DNA of 45,753 bases from Bacteroidales bacterium. GTDB lineage: Bacteria > Bacteroidota > Bacteroidia > Bacteroidales > P3. Within the stretch, counting starts at the first letter, position 1; every line of letters starts with the position of its first letter. The stretch spans positions 1 to 45,753 of the forward strand of contig JAGCOF010000049.1 in NCBI GenBank assembly GCA_017645585.1, written 5' to 3'. Shown here piece by piece: positions 1 through 7,886 of the stretch. A model generated the notes under the pieces. That model did not search any database. It saw only the letters and a program-made list of their open reading frames with translations, and was not told where the DNA came from. Made by a program: the position numbers and the translations under genes.

Positions 1-234
1 AAGAAGGTAGCCTACACTCACTTCAACTATATCTGCCCGCTGCCGAAGAACACCGGCGACATCCTGCGCACGTACAAAAAGATCGTGGTATGCGAACTGA
101 ACAACGGTCAGTTCTGCGGCTACCTGCGCACCCAGTTCCCGGAGTGCCCCATGACCCAGTACAACAAGGTAATGGGCCTGCCCTTCGAAGTTGGCGAGCT
201 GAAAGCTGAGTTTAACAGATTGTTGGAGAAATAA
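1..234 (+). CDS. korA: 2-oxoglutarate:ferredoxin oxidoreductase, alpha subunit (C-terminal part)
   Basis: The gene enters from the left edge; only its last 77 codons are here, ending in TAA. The tail contains ICPLPKNT, VVCELNNGQFCGYLRTQ and a closing MGLPF segment, typical of the C-terminus of the alpha chain of 2-oxoacid:ferredoxin oxidoreductases. The enzyme oxidatively decarboxylates 2-oxoglutarate to succinyl-CoA while reducing ferredoxin, or runs in reverse in anaerobes. The beta subunit begins 12 bases downstream, so the two are co-transcribed. The N-terminal domains lie outside the window. The 2-oxoglutarate assignment over other 2-oxoacids is an inference from the pairing with the beta subunit. 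Confidence 0.85.
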   Translation, partial: KKVAYTHFNYICPLPKNTGDILRTYKKIVVCELNNGQFCGYLRTQFPECPMTQYNKVMGLPFEVGELKAEFNRLLEK

Positions 235-246
235 AAAAGCATAGAT

Positions 247-1275
247 ATGGAAAAGCATTTTGTTCCCAAAGCGGATAAAGAATATACCAAGGCTGATTTC
301 CAGAGCGATCAGATGGTGAAGTGGTGCCCGGGTTGTGGCGACCACGCCATCCTCGCCGCCCTGCTGGCCACATTCCCCAAGACAGGCTACAAGAAAGAGA
401 ACGTCTGCATGGTCTCCGGCATCGGCTGCTCGAGTCGTATTCCCTACTATGTCGACACCTACGGTTTCCACAGCATCCACGGTCGCGCCTGCGCCATCGC
501 CACGGGTGTGAAGCTCGCCAACCCCGCCCTCAGCGTGTGGGTAAACATGGGCGACGGTGACTCGATGGCCATCGGCGGCAACCACCTCATCCATGCTGTG
601 CGCCGCAACCAGGACCTCAACATCACCATCTTCAATAACGAGATTTACGGCCTCACCAAAGGCCAGTACAGCCCCACGACGAAGTTCGGCCAGGTGACCA
701 AGACCTCGCCCTACGGCACCATCGACTATCCTTTCAATCCCGGCGAGCTTGTGATGGGCGCCCAGGGCACCTTCTTCGCCCGCACCCTCGATTGCGTGCC
801 GCAACTGAGCACCGAGTGCATGACCCGCGCCGCCAAGCACGACGGCTGCAGTGTGGTGGAAGTGCTGCAGAACTGCGTCATCTTCAACGACAAGACCCAC
901 GCCGCTATCACCGACCGCGCCGTCCGCGACGACCGCACCATCGTGCTGGAGCACGGCAAACCCATGCTCTTCGGCAAGAACAAGGAGAAAGGTCTGCGCT
1001 TCAACGGCCGCCAGCTGGAGGTTGTCACCCTCGGCGAGAACGGCATCACGCTGGACGACATCATGGTGCACGACGAGACCACCGAAGACACCGGCATCCA
1101 CATGATGCTGGCCCACATGGGCGGCGACCTGCCCGTGGCCCTCGGCGTCATCCGCAACGTGAAGAAAGTCAGCTACACCCAGCTCTACGAAGAGCAGATG
1201 GAAGAGCAGATGGCCAACGGCAAATACAAATGCATGGACGACCTGCTCAACAGTGGCGACACTTGGGAGGTGTAA
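247..1275 (+). CDS. korB: 2-oxoglutarate:ferredoxin oxidoreductase, beta subunit
   Basis: This is the thiamine-diphosphate-binding beta chain, 342 residues, a normal length for KorB. Visible signatures are KWCPGCGDHAIL near residue 25 (an iron-sulphur/ThDP region), GIGCSSRIPYY near 60, and the ThDP motif GDGDSMAIGGNH near 102 with NNEIYGLTKGQYSPTT near 130. It works with korA just upstream to form or use succinyl-CoA with ferredoxin as electron carrier in the cytoplasm. A strong hairpin and T-run follow the stop, so the operon ends here. The family is clear; substrate preference within 2-oxoacid oxidoreductases is inferred from the G-Q-Y-S-P-T type motif. Confidence 0.93.
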   Translation: MEKHFVPKADKEYTKADFQSDQMVKWCPGCGDHAILAALLATFPKTGYKKENVCMVSGIGCSSRIPYYVDTYGFHSIHGRACAIATGVKLANPALSVWVNMGDGDSMAIGGNHLIHAVRRNQDLNITIFNNEIYGLTKGQYSPTTKFGQVTKTSPYGTIDYPFNPGELVMGAQGTFFARTLDCVPQLSTECMTRAAKHDGCSVVEVLQNCVIFNDKTHAAITDRAVRDDRTIVLEHGKPMLFGKNKEKGLRFNGRQLEVVTLGENGITLDDIMVHDETTEDTGIHMMLAHMGGDLPVALGVIRNVKKVSYTQLYEEQMEEQMANGKYKCMDDLLNSGDTWEV

Positions 1276-1293
1276 CAGCATCACACTCCACAT

Positions 1294-1332
1294 GTTTCAG
1301 GCGACCCAATCGGGCCGCCTGAAACTTTTTTT
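1294..1332 (+). terminator. Rho-independent terminator after korB
   Basis: GTTTCAGGC and GCCTGAAAC form a perfect 9-bp stem around a 14-base loop, which can itself pair internally through CCC and GGG. A run of seven T follows. It lies 18 bases after the korB stop and closes the kor operon. Confidence 0.9.
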
Positions 1333-1363
1333 GTATTATATCAAAAAAAAACCGTATATTTGC
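1330..1363 (+). promoter_or_regulatory. Bacteroidota-type promoter for the S8 protease
   Basis: TTTG at 1330-1333 and TATATTTGC at 1355-1363 are separated by 21 bases, matching the -33/-7 pattern of the Bacteroidota primary sigma factor. The -7 element overlaps the upstream in-frame ATG at 1360, so translation should start at the later ATG at 1387. Confidence 0.75.
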
Positions 1364-1386
1364 AATTAATAAAAATAAATGGAATT

Positions 1387-3510
1387 ATGAAGAAGATATT
1401 ACTCACCGTATTGTCTCTGTGCGTCTTAAGCATTGCCACAGCACAGACAGCCAAGTGTGGCATCGACACCAAAGCGCTGATGCGGGAAGAGATTGCCGCT
1501 GGTGCCACCACCCTGGGTTTCCTGGCTCAGGTGACTCCCGATTTCGACCGCGCCGCTGTGGAGAAGGCCGGCATCGTCGTGGGCAGCCAGGCGGGCAACA
1601 TCGTGACGCTCTATGTGCCGGTGGAGAGCCTGAACGTGCTGGAAGAGAACAAAGACATTGAGCTCTACAGCATCGCCCACCGCATTGCACAGCCCATGAT
1701 GGACAAGACACGCGCCGACACGCGCACCGACAAAGTGCAGGCAGGCGAGGGCGTCAGCGACGGACAAATATATGACGGCCGCGGTGTGTATATCGGCATC
1801 ACCGACTGGGGCTTCGACTACACGCATCCCAACTATAACCACAAGACCGTGGACAATTGGCGTATCGACAAAGCATGGGATCACTTCCGCCTGGCGGGAC
1901 CTGCCCCTGCCGGTTTCCACTACGGCACCCTGATTGAGGGTCACCAGAACCTCATCCGCGCCAAGGGCGACACCTCGAACCTCTATGGTTACGGCACCCA
2001 CGGCACCCACGTGGCAGGCATCTGCGCCGGCCGCGGTGCCACCGACGGCAAATTCCGCGGACAGGCTCCCTATGCCAAACTGCTGCTCTGCTCCTTCGGC
2101 CTCGGCGAACCCCAGTGGCTCGACGGAGTGAATTGGATGCGCCAGGTGGCACAGGACAGTGCCCGACGCATTGTGGTGAACAGCAGCTGGGGCATGTATT
2201 CTTTCAGCTGCATCGACGGTCAGTCGCTGCTCAGCCGCGCCATCAACAACCTCAGCGACTCGGGCATGGTCTTCGTTACCAGCGCCGGCAACAACGGCGA
2301 CGCCAACTTCCACATCAGCCGCAACTTCTCCACCAACCCCGACACCCTGAAGACCGTGGCCGCCTACTACACCTACGCCTCTGACGCCATCGGGCAGTGC
2401 CTCATTCTCTGGGGCGAACCGGGTCAAGACTTCTGGGCCGGCTTCCGCATGAAAAACGGAGACAACGTCTGGGCCAGCCCCATGTTCACCACCACCGCCA
2501 CACCCGACAGCACCATCATCTACGACACGCTTCTCTGCGATACCATCCGCATCCCCTACCGTGTGCTGATTGAGCACGAGAACCCTCTCGACCACCGTCC
2601 GCACATCCAAATGGATGTCGACCGCCACATGTCGCTGCAGCTGCAGTTGTTCGTCACCGCCAACGGCGGCACTGTGCATGCCTGGAATGTGTGCAACAAG
2701 ACCAACCACGCTGGCAACGAAGGTGCCGACTTCAAGACCGGCAACAATGAGGGCTTCACCGCCGGCGACTACTACTACGGCATCGGAGAGCCCGCCTGTG
2801 CAGCCAAAACTATCAGCGTGGCTGCCCATGAAGCCGATGTGTGGAGTGTCTACGACTCCTCAATGGCGCCAGGTAACCTCACCTACTTCTCAAGCTATGG
2901 TCCCGCCCTTGGCGGTGGCCAAAAGCCCGAAATCTCCGCTCCGGGCTGGTACATCAACTCCTCCATCAGCCAATGGACCACCTCCAACTACACAGCAACT
3001 GCCACCATGAACTGTGCTGGCTACCTCTATATCTGGAGCGAGATGAGCGGCACCTCCATGTCGGGCCCCGCCGTCACAGGCATTGTAGCTTTGATGCTGC
3101 AAGCCAACCCCACACTCAGCACCGACCAGATACGCGAGATACTCTTCACCACAGCCCGCAACGATTTCCGCACCGGCCCCCTGCACGAGCATGACAGTGC
3201 AAGCGTCCGCTGGGGATGGGGCAAAGCCGATGCCCTGGATGCTGTTAATATGGCCCTCAGCCTTGTCAGTATCAACGAAGCAGAGGCCCTACGTTTGCCG
3301 TTGCACATCTACCCCAACCCCACCACAGGACTTGTGACCGTCAACACCAACTGCGGTGAACGCCAGCAACTGCAAGTCTATACCATCGACGGACAGCGTG
3401 TTTTGGACATCCCCATCGACACCGAGACCACCGTCGACACCCGCTCCTGGGCTCGTGGAGTTTATATCGTCCGTGTAGGCTCACGTACCGAGAAACTTAT
3501 TGTTCGATAA
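1387..3510 (+). CDS. Secreted subtilisin-like serine protease (S8) with T9SS sorting domain
   Basis: This exported protease has 707 residues from the chosen start. That start gives a clean signal peptide (MKKILLTVLSLCVLSIATAQ) and lies downstream of the promoter. The S8 catalytic residues are all present: Asp140 in ITDWGFD, His205 in GTHGTHVAG, Ser557 in SGTSMSGPA, and the oxyanion Asn302 in TSAGNNGD. The region of about 220 residues between Asn302 and Ser557 is an inserted domain common in Bacteroidota S8 proteases. The last 70 residues (IYPNPTTG ... GVYIVRV ... KLIVR) match a type A T9SS sorting domain, so the protein should cross the outer membrane and be attached or released at the surface. 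The substrate is unknown. The next gene starts on the base after its stop codon. Confidence 0.92.
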   Translation: MKKILLTVLSLCVLSIATAQTAKCGIDTKALMREEIAAGATTLGFLAQVTPDFDRAAVEKAGIVVGSQAGNIVTLYVPVESLNVLEENKDIELYSIAHRIAQPMMDKTRADTRTDKVQAGEGVSDGQIYDGRGVYIGITDWGFDYTHPNYNHKTVDNWRIDKAWDHFRLAGPAPAGFHYGTLIEGHQNLIRAKGDTSNLYGYGTHGTHVAGICAGRGATDGKFRGQAPYAKLLLCSFGLGEPQWLDGVNWMRQVAQDSARRIVVNSSWGMYSFSCIDGQSLLSRAINNLSDSGMVFVTSAGNNGDANFHISRNFSTNPDTLKTVAAYYTYASDAIGQCLILWGEPGQDFWAGFRMKNGDNVWASPMFTTTATPDSTIIYDTLLCDTIRIPYRVLIEHENPLDHRPHIQMDVDRHMSLQLQLFVTANGGTVHAWNVCNKTNHAGNEGADFKTGNNEGFTAGDYYYGIGEPACAAKTISVAAHEADVWSVYDSSMAPGNLTYFSSYGPALGGGQKPEISAPGWYINSSISQWTTSNYTATATMNCAGYLYIWSEMSGTSMSGPAVTGIVALMLQANPTLSTDQIREILFTTARNDFRTGPLHEHDSASVRWGWGKADALDAVNMALSLVSINEAEALRLPLHIYPNPTTGLVTVNTNCGERQQLQVYTIDGQRVLDIPIDTETTVDTRSWARGVYIVRVGSRTEKLIVR

Positions 3511-4497
3511 ATGCTGAAACTCTTCCAAGGGAACATGGCACTGCAAGCAGTGCTCATCATCGCGGCACTTGCATTGCTGTGGGTGCCGGCCTTGATGTCA
3601 CCTCCCTTGATGGAGTGCGGCGAATCCCCCGCCATTCTTTACGGCCTCCTGTGCGGCTGGCTAACCAATGCCCCTCGCCTGGCGGTAATCCTGGCCATGG
3701 TGCTGGTACTCATCGAAGCCATTGGGATCAACCTGTTGCTGTCCGACGCAGGCCTTGTCTCACAGAACAGCCTGCTCCCCACCCTGCTGTACATTATCGC
3801 CATGCGGGCCGGTAGCGCCACCCTGACACCCATCGTGCTCGTCTGCGGCATCGCCATTCTCTGCCTGCAGCAACTCATGCTCCACGGCACACTGCTCACC
3901 ATCTCGTCGGGCAAAATCTGCGCGGCAACAGCGCTGATCGGCATCGCCACCCTCTTCTACACACCTGCCGTAGCCCTCATGCTCACCTACCTCCTCGTTG
4001 CAGCCAACTACCGCCTGTATGGATGGAAAGATTGGGCACTCATGATCCTGGGCTTCTTGGCACCTCTTCTGGCGCTGCTGTGCATACTCTACATGACCGA
4101 CGGCATTGCAGCATGGTGGAGCACCACCCTCGCTGCCCTGTCCGACATCGGATTGCGCTCGGACACCGACCATCCGCTACCGCTCCTCGGCAGCATCATT
4201 CTTGCCGCCATGCTGCTATGGGGACTCCTGACAGTCAACCTGCGGCTCACCGAGCACCCCGTCATGTGGCAAAAAAACGCCGCCTCTGTCATGCTTTTCA
4301 CCGTCGGTGCATTCGGCATGATGCTCTATGCCTCCCTCCTGCCTGTCAACATGCAACTCTTTGCACTACCCTTTACCTTCTGTACCACACGCTTTTTCCT
4401 CGACGCCACCGCCAAGAGCGCTTTCCGCAAGCAAAAGCACCTCTGGCTCTACGACATCTTGTTAATCATACTCCTTGCAGCCACCCTGATATGTTAG
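3511..4497 (+). CDS. Polytopic inner-membrane protein, possibly DUF6427
   Basis: This 328-residue protein is almost entirely hydrophobic, with about nine or ten likely membrane spans from residue 9 to the C-terminus. Its ATG follows the protease stop codon without a gap, and its last bases overlap the rnhB start (ATGTTAG), so it is translated within the same operon. Length, the N-terminal MLKLFQGN and the position beside rnhB fit the Bacteroidota family DUF6427, but I assign that from memory of the family's look. No catalytic motif is visible and its role is not known. A polyprenyl- or polysaccharide-related membrane enzyme cannot be excluded. Confidence 0.7.
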   Translation: MLKLFQGNMALQAVLIIAALALLWVPALMSPPLMECGESPAILYGLLCGWLTNAPRLAVILAMVLVLIEAIGINLLLSDAGLVSQNSLLPTLLYIIAMRAGSATLTPIVLVCGIAILCLQQLMLHGTLLTISSGKICAATALIGIATLFYTPAVALMLTYLLVAANYRLYGWKDWALMILGFLAPLLALLCILYMTDGIAAWWSTTLAALSDIGLRSDTDHPLPLLGSIILAAMLLWGLLTVNLRLTEHPVMWQKNAASVMLFTVGAFGMMLYASLLPVNMQLFALPFTFCTTRFFLDATAKSAFRKQKHLWLYDILLIILLAATLIC

Positions 4498-5087
4498 CAC
4501 CCTGGCTCATACAAGGCCGCCGCGAGGCGGGATGCGATGAGGCTGGCCGTGGTCCCCTCGCCGGCCCTGTGGTGGCTGCCGCCGTCATACTGCCCGAGGA
4601 CTACAGCAATCCCCAACTCAATGACTCCAAGCAACTCACGGAACGCCAACGCAACCTGCTGCGCCAAGAAATCGAGCGCGAAGCCATTGCTTGGTCCGTC
4701 GCCGTCGTCAGCGCCCAAGAAATCGACCGCCTCAACATCCTACACGCCTCCACCCACGCCATGTGTCTCGCCGTCCAGACCCTCAAAACCAAGCCCGACT
4801 TCCTGCTCATCGACGGCAACCGTTTCTACAACGAAACCGACATCCCCTACCAATGCATCGTCAAAGGCGACGCACAATACATGCCCATCGCCGCCGCCAG
4901 CATCCTCGCAAAAACCCACCGCGACGAACTCATGAACCAGCTCCACCAAGAATACCCCTGCTACGGCTGGGACACCAACAAAGGCTACCCCACCGCCGCC
5001 CACTACCAAGCCATCGAACAGCACGGCATCAGCCCCTACCACCGCCACAGTTTCACATTGTACAAACAACACACATTATTCGAATAA
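4491..5087 (+). CDS. rnhB: Ribonuclease HII
   Basis: RNase HII, 198 residues, removes single ribonucleotides and RNA primers from DNA:RNA hybrids using divalent metal. The start at 4491 is favoured because it yields the standard N-terminus leading to GCDEAGRGPLAGPV, with metal-binding Asp16 and Glu17. Further family blocks are NDSKQLTERQR, LLIDGNRF, VKGDAQYMPIAAASILAK and THRDELM, then the C-terminal YPCYGWDTNKGYPT and HRHSF segment. All expected acidic residues are visible. The start codon overlaps the stop of the membrane protein by 7 bases, and the next gene starts 2 bases after its stop, so it is the middle gene of an operon. Confidence 0.95.
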   Translation: MLAPWLIQGRREAGCDEAGRGPLAGPVVAAAVILPEDYSNPQLNDSKQLTERQRNLLRQEIEREAIAWSVAVVSAQEIDRLNILHASTHAMCLAVQTLKTKPDFLLIDGNRFYNETDIPYQCIVKGDAQYMPIAAASILAKTHRDELMNQLHQEYPCYGWDTNKGYPTAAHYQAIEQHGISPYHRHSFTLYKQHTLFE

Positions 5088-5089
5088 AT

Positions 5090-5635
5090 ATGATGCACCT
5101 CATCAAACAATTGCACCTTCGCCACATCATCCGCGACCTCAAGGCCACACCACGCGAGAAAAAAATCGACAACATCGAGGAAATCAAAACCATCGGAGTC
5201 ATCTGCCGCCTTGTCGACGAACAGAATTGGAACATCCTCCACCACTTCGCCAAAGTCATGGAAGGCAAAGGCAAAAAAGTGCACATCATCGCACTCCTCC
5301 AGAAAGACCAGCAGCTCGACTTCGTCATCACACACCAGGCCACCCACATCGTCCGCACCAAAACCGACTTCAACTTCTGGGGCCTCCCCAACCACGAAGC
5401 CATACGCCCATTCGTCGAACAAAGCTACGACCTCCTCATCGACACCATCGGCGAAGAAAACTTCTTCTCACAATACATCGCCCTCCGCACCACCGCCAGC
5501 CTCAAAGTAGTTTACGCCACCCCCGCCGAAGACCCCTCCGACACCTTCGACCTCATCATCCGTGGCGACGGACAGGTAGAGCTCAAGGGCTTCTTCAACA
5601 ACGTCATTGAATACCTAAGCATGATAAAAAAATGA
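5090..5635 (+). CDS. Conserved Bacteroidota protein, DUF6913-like
   Basis: This is a 181-residue soluble protein without a signal peptide, beginning MMHLIKQLHLRHIIRD. It has an alternating strand/helix pattern (IGVICRLVDE, VHIIALLQKD, YDLLIDTIG, LKVVYATP, FDLIIRGDG), which suggests a Rossmann-like alpha/beta fold. In Bacteroidota a protein of this size and look, DUF6913, commonly lies directly upstream of dapA, as here (4-base overlap, ATGA). No catalytic residues stand out and the function is unknown. Its conserved place beside dapA is the only hint, and co-location does not prove a role in lysine or diaminopimelate synthesis. Confidence 0.75.
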   Translation: MMHLIKQLHLRHIIRDLKATPREKKIDNIEEIKTIGVICRLVDEQNWNILHHFAKVMEGKGKKVHIIALLQKDQQLDFVITHQATHIVRTKTDFNFWGLPNHEAIRPFVEQSYDLLIDTIGEENFFSQYIALRTTASLKVVYATPAEDPSDTFDLIIRGDGQVELKGFFNNVIEYLSMIKK

Positions 5636-6522
5636 AAACGCCACTATTCTCGGGCACGGGAGTAGCCCTGATAACTCCCTTCCGCAAACAGCAGGAAACC
5701 GTCGACTTCACAAAACTCGAAAGCCTCATCGAGAACATCGTCAACTCAGGCGTCGACTACATCGTCGCACTCGGCACCACCTCCGAAGCCGCCACCATGA
5801 CCGACAGCGAACGCGCTGCCGTCCAGGAATTCATCGTCGAAACCGTCTCCGGCCGACTTCCCATCATGCTCGGCCTCGGCGGCAACAACACCCTCAGCCT
5901 CAGCGACACCCTCGCCCGCACCAACTTCGACGGCATCTCAGCACTCCTCTCCGTCACCCCCTACTACAACAAACCCAACCAGCGCGGCCTCATCGCCCAC
6001 TACCGCACCGTCTCCGAAGCCTCACCCGTACCCGTCGTCATGTACAACGTCCCCGGTCGCACAGGCATCAACATGACAGCCGAAACCACACTCACCCTCG
6101 CACACGAATGCCCCAACATCATCGGCATCAAAGAAGCCTCCGGCAACCTCCAACAGGTAATGGAAATACTCCGCAACCGCCCAGCTGGCTTCCGCGTCAT
6201 CAGCGGTGACGACGCCCTCACCTACCCCATGCTGACAATGGGTGCCGACGGTGTCATCAGCGTCATCGCCAACGCACTACCCAAAGAAATGGCCGACATG
6301 GTCCGCTTCGCCATGAAGGGCGACCTCAAAAAAGCACTCCCGCTGCACTTCCGCATGCTGCCCCTCATGAACGCCATCTTCGAAGAAGGCAACCCCACAG
6401 GCATCAAAGCGCTCCTCGAAGCACAAGGCCTCATCACCAACGTCCTCCGACTCCCCCTCGTCAAAGCCTCCAAACAACTCACCAACAAACTCACCACCCT
6501 CTACAATGAATTTAGAGGCTAA
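5632..6522 (+). CDS. dapA: 4-hydroxy-tetrahydrodipicolinate synthase
   Basis: DapA condenses pyruvate with aspartate semialdehyde, the first committed step to diaminopimelate and lysine. The 296-residue length is normal. Family blocks include GTGVALITPF at the N-terminus, ALGTTSEAATM near residue 46, Tyr138 in MYNVPGRTG (proton relay) and the Schiff-base Lys167 in GIKEASGN, with ISGDDALT following. The cytoplasmic TIM-barrel enzyme is usually a homotetramer. Its start overlaps the preceding gene by 4 bases, and its last 17 bases overlap the start of the prenyl synthetase gene, so translation of the three is likely coupled. Confidence 0.96.
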   Translation: MKTPLFSGTGVALITPFRKQQETVDFTKLESLIENIVNSGVDYIVALGTTSEAATMTDSERAAVQEFIVETVSGRLPIMLGLGGNNTLSLSDTLARTNFDGISALLSVTPYYNKPNQRGLIAHYRTVSEASPVPVVMYNVPGRTGINMTAETTLTLAHECPNIIGIKEASGNLQQVMEILRNRPAGFRVISGDDALTYPMLTMGADGVISVIANALPKEMADMVRFAMKGDLKKALPLHFRMLPLMNAIFEEGNPTGIKALLEAQGLITNVLRLPLVKASKQLTNKLTTLYNEFRG

Positions 6523-7216
6523 ACTCAGCGAGGTGCATGAGGAATACCTGCGCCGCATGACACAGGGCGACAGCACCCTCCTTCGGCAAGTGGAACACTA
6601 CGCCACCCGCCGCAATGGCAAGATGCTCCGTCCACGCCTCCTCCTCGCCGCAGCCGCCACCCTCGGCACCGAACACTTCCACTCCCGCCGCACACTCCTC
6701 CTCGCCGTCTGCGTCGAAATGCTACACAACGCCTCACTCCTCCACGACGACGTCATCGACCGCGCCCTCACACGTCGCGGACAACCCTCCGTCAACGCCC
6801 ATTGGAACAACTCCGTAGCCGTCCTCGTCGGCGACTACTGCCTCGCCCAGATCATGCAACTCCTCGACGAAGTCGACGACCGCGACGCCACACGCCGCAT
6901 CAACCGCACCGTCATCAACATGGTCGAAGCCGAACTCCTTGCACAAGAGATAAGTGAGACGTCAGACGTGAGATGTGAGCCCCTCTCACCTCTCACTTAC
7001 ATCAACATCATCGACGGCAAAACTGCACAACTCTTCGCCACAGCCTGCGCCCTCGGCAACCCCGCCTACGAAGACTATGGCCTACACTACGGACGCCTGT
7101 TCCAACTGCGCGACGACCTCGCCGACGGCGAAGCCACCCCATGGACCGAAGAACTCATCCAACAGGAAGAATCCATCCTCGCCAAAATGCAACCCCTTGC
7201 AATAAATATTCAATAA
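6506..7216 (+). CDS. Short trans-polyprenyl diphosphate synthase family protein
   Basis: This protein carries both aspartate-rich motifs of chain-elongating prenyl synthases: DDVID in LLHDDVIDRALTRRGQPS (residues about 79-83) and DDLAD in FQLRDDLADGE (about 200-204). KMLRPRL near residue 40 binds isopentenyl diphosphate. At 236 residues it is well short of the usual 300-325. After the second motif only about 30 residues remain, and the usual GKP..DL..GK.TLP region is missing. A 47-base repeat cassette (6952-6998) encodes SETSDVRCEPLSPLT in the loop before YINIIDGKTA. The gene starts inside dapA. It may make quinone or undecaprenyl-type chains, or be a reduced paralogue with altered activity; the sequence does not decide. 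Confidence 0.82.
   Translation: MNLEAKLSEVHEEYLRRMTQGDSTLLRQVEHYATRRNGKMLRPRLLLAAAATLGTEHFHSRRTLLLAVCVEMLHNASLLHDDVIDRALTRRGQPSVNAHWNNSVAVLVGDYCLAQIMQLLDEVDDRDATRRINRTVINMVEAELLAQEISETSDVRCEPLSPLTYINIIDGKTAQLFATACALGNPAYEDYGLHYGRLFQLRDDLADGEATPWTEELIQQEESILAKMQPLAINIQ
6952..6998 (+). repeat. Period-7 inverted repeat cassette inside the prenyl synthetase gene
   Basis: Units gtgagac, gtcagac, gtgagat and gtgagcc run in steps of seven bases from 6954. They are followed by a reverse-complement arm, ctctcacctctcactt. AAGTGAGA at 6952 mirrors TCTCACTT at 6991. The cassette is in frame and lies in a surface-loop position of the protein. Confidence 0.75.
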
Positions 7217-7246
7217 CGAATACAAAATAAATAAAAACAATACATT

Positions 7247-7747
7247 ATGAAGAAACTGTTTTTCGCCCTGATTGGCCTGCTGATGGCCGGCAACCTGATG
7301 GCACAGAATGCCAAACTGCCCGACAACATCACACTGAAAGACCTTGAAGGCCAGACGGTTCAATCCTCTGTCATCCAGAACAACGGCAAGCCCATCATCC
7401 TCAGCTTCTGGGCCACTTGGTGCAAGCCATGCAACCGTGAACTCGATGCCATCCGCGAAGTATACGACGAGTGGCAGGAGCAAACCGGCGTCAAGCTGGT
7501 GGCCATCTCCATTGACGACGCCCGTTCGGCCGCCCGTGTGCGTCCCTGGGTCGACGGCCATGATTGGGCCTACGAGGTCTACATGGATCAAAACAAGGAC
7601 TTTGCCCGTGCCATGAACGTCGGCGCCGACGTGCCGCACACCTTCATCATCAACGGCGAAGGCGAGATTGTGTGGCAGCACAAAGGCTACCAGGACGGCG
7701 GCGAGGAAGAGCTCATCGAGAAAGTGCGCGAGTTGCTGAACAACTAA
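7247..7747 (+). CDS. Secreted TlpA-like thioredoxin
   Basis: This is a 166-residue periplasmic thiol:disulphide oxidoreductase. A signal peptide (MKKLFFALIGLLMAGNLMAQ) is followed by a thioredoxin fold with the redox motif FWATWCKPCNRE (Cys59 and Cys62) and the cis-proline site VPHTFI. The ADVPHTFII and GEIVWQHKGY stretches match the TlpA/ResA branch, which usually keeps partner cysteines reduced. It is followed by an outer-membrane barrel gene and an Omp28 lipoprotein with its own CPNCP motif, so the three may act together in the envelope, though a hairpin lies between it and the barrel gene. The specific partner is not evident. No clear -7 element is seen upstream. Confidence 0.9.
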   Translation: MKKLFFALIGLLMAGNLMAQNAKLPDNITLKDLEGQTVQSSVIQNNGKPIILSFWATWCKPCNRELDAIREVYDEWQEQTGVKLVAISIDDARSAARVRPWVDGHDWAYEVYMDQNKDFARAMNVGADVPHTFIINGEGEIVWQHKGYQDGGEEELIEKVRELLNN

Positions 7748-7771
7748 GACTTACTAATTCCGTCTTTTCGA

Positions 7772-7850
7772 CAATTGTTCTTCAACAGTTCTTCAACAGT
7801 TCTTCAACTTTTTTTTGAAGAACTGTTGAAGAACGAGTGGAGAACAATTG
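7772..7850. repeat. Period-11 inverted repeat between tlpA-like and barrel genes
   Basis: The unit GTTCTTCAACA recurs every 11 bases in the left arm. After a short T-rich centre the mirrored units GAAGAACTGTT and GAAGAACGAGT recur in the right arm. CAATTG closes both ends (7772 and 7845). The transcript could fold into a very long hairpin. It may act as a terminator for the upstream gene, but its periodic make-up sets it apart from an ordinary terminator. Confidence 0.8.
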
Positions 7851-7886
7851 AAGATGAGGTATAGTCAATAAGTATATCGTTAAAAC

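Noticed and set aside
1360-1386. Earlier ATG for the S8 protease
   Set aside because: It lies within the -7 promoter element, so the mRNA would not contain it. The later ATG starts a clean signal peptide.
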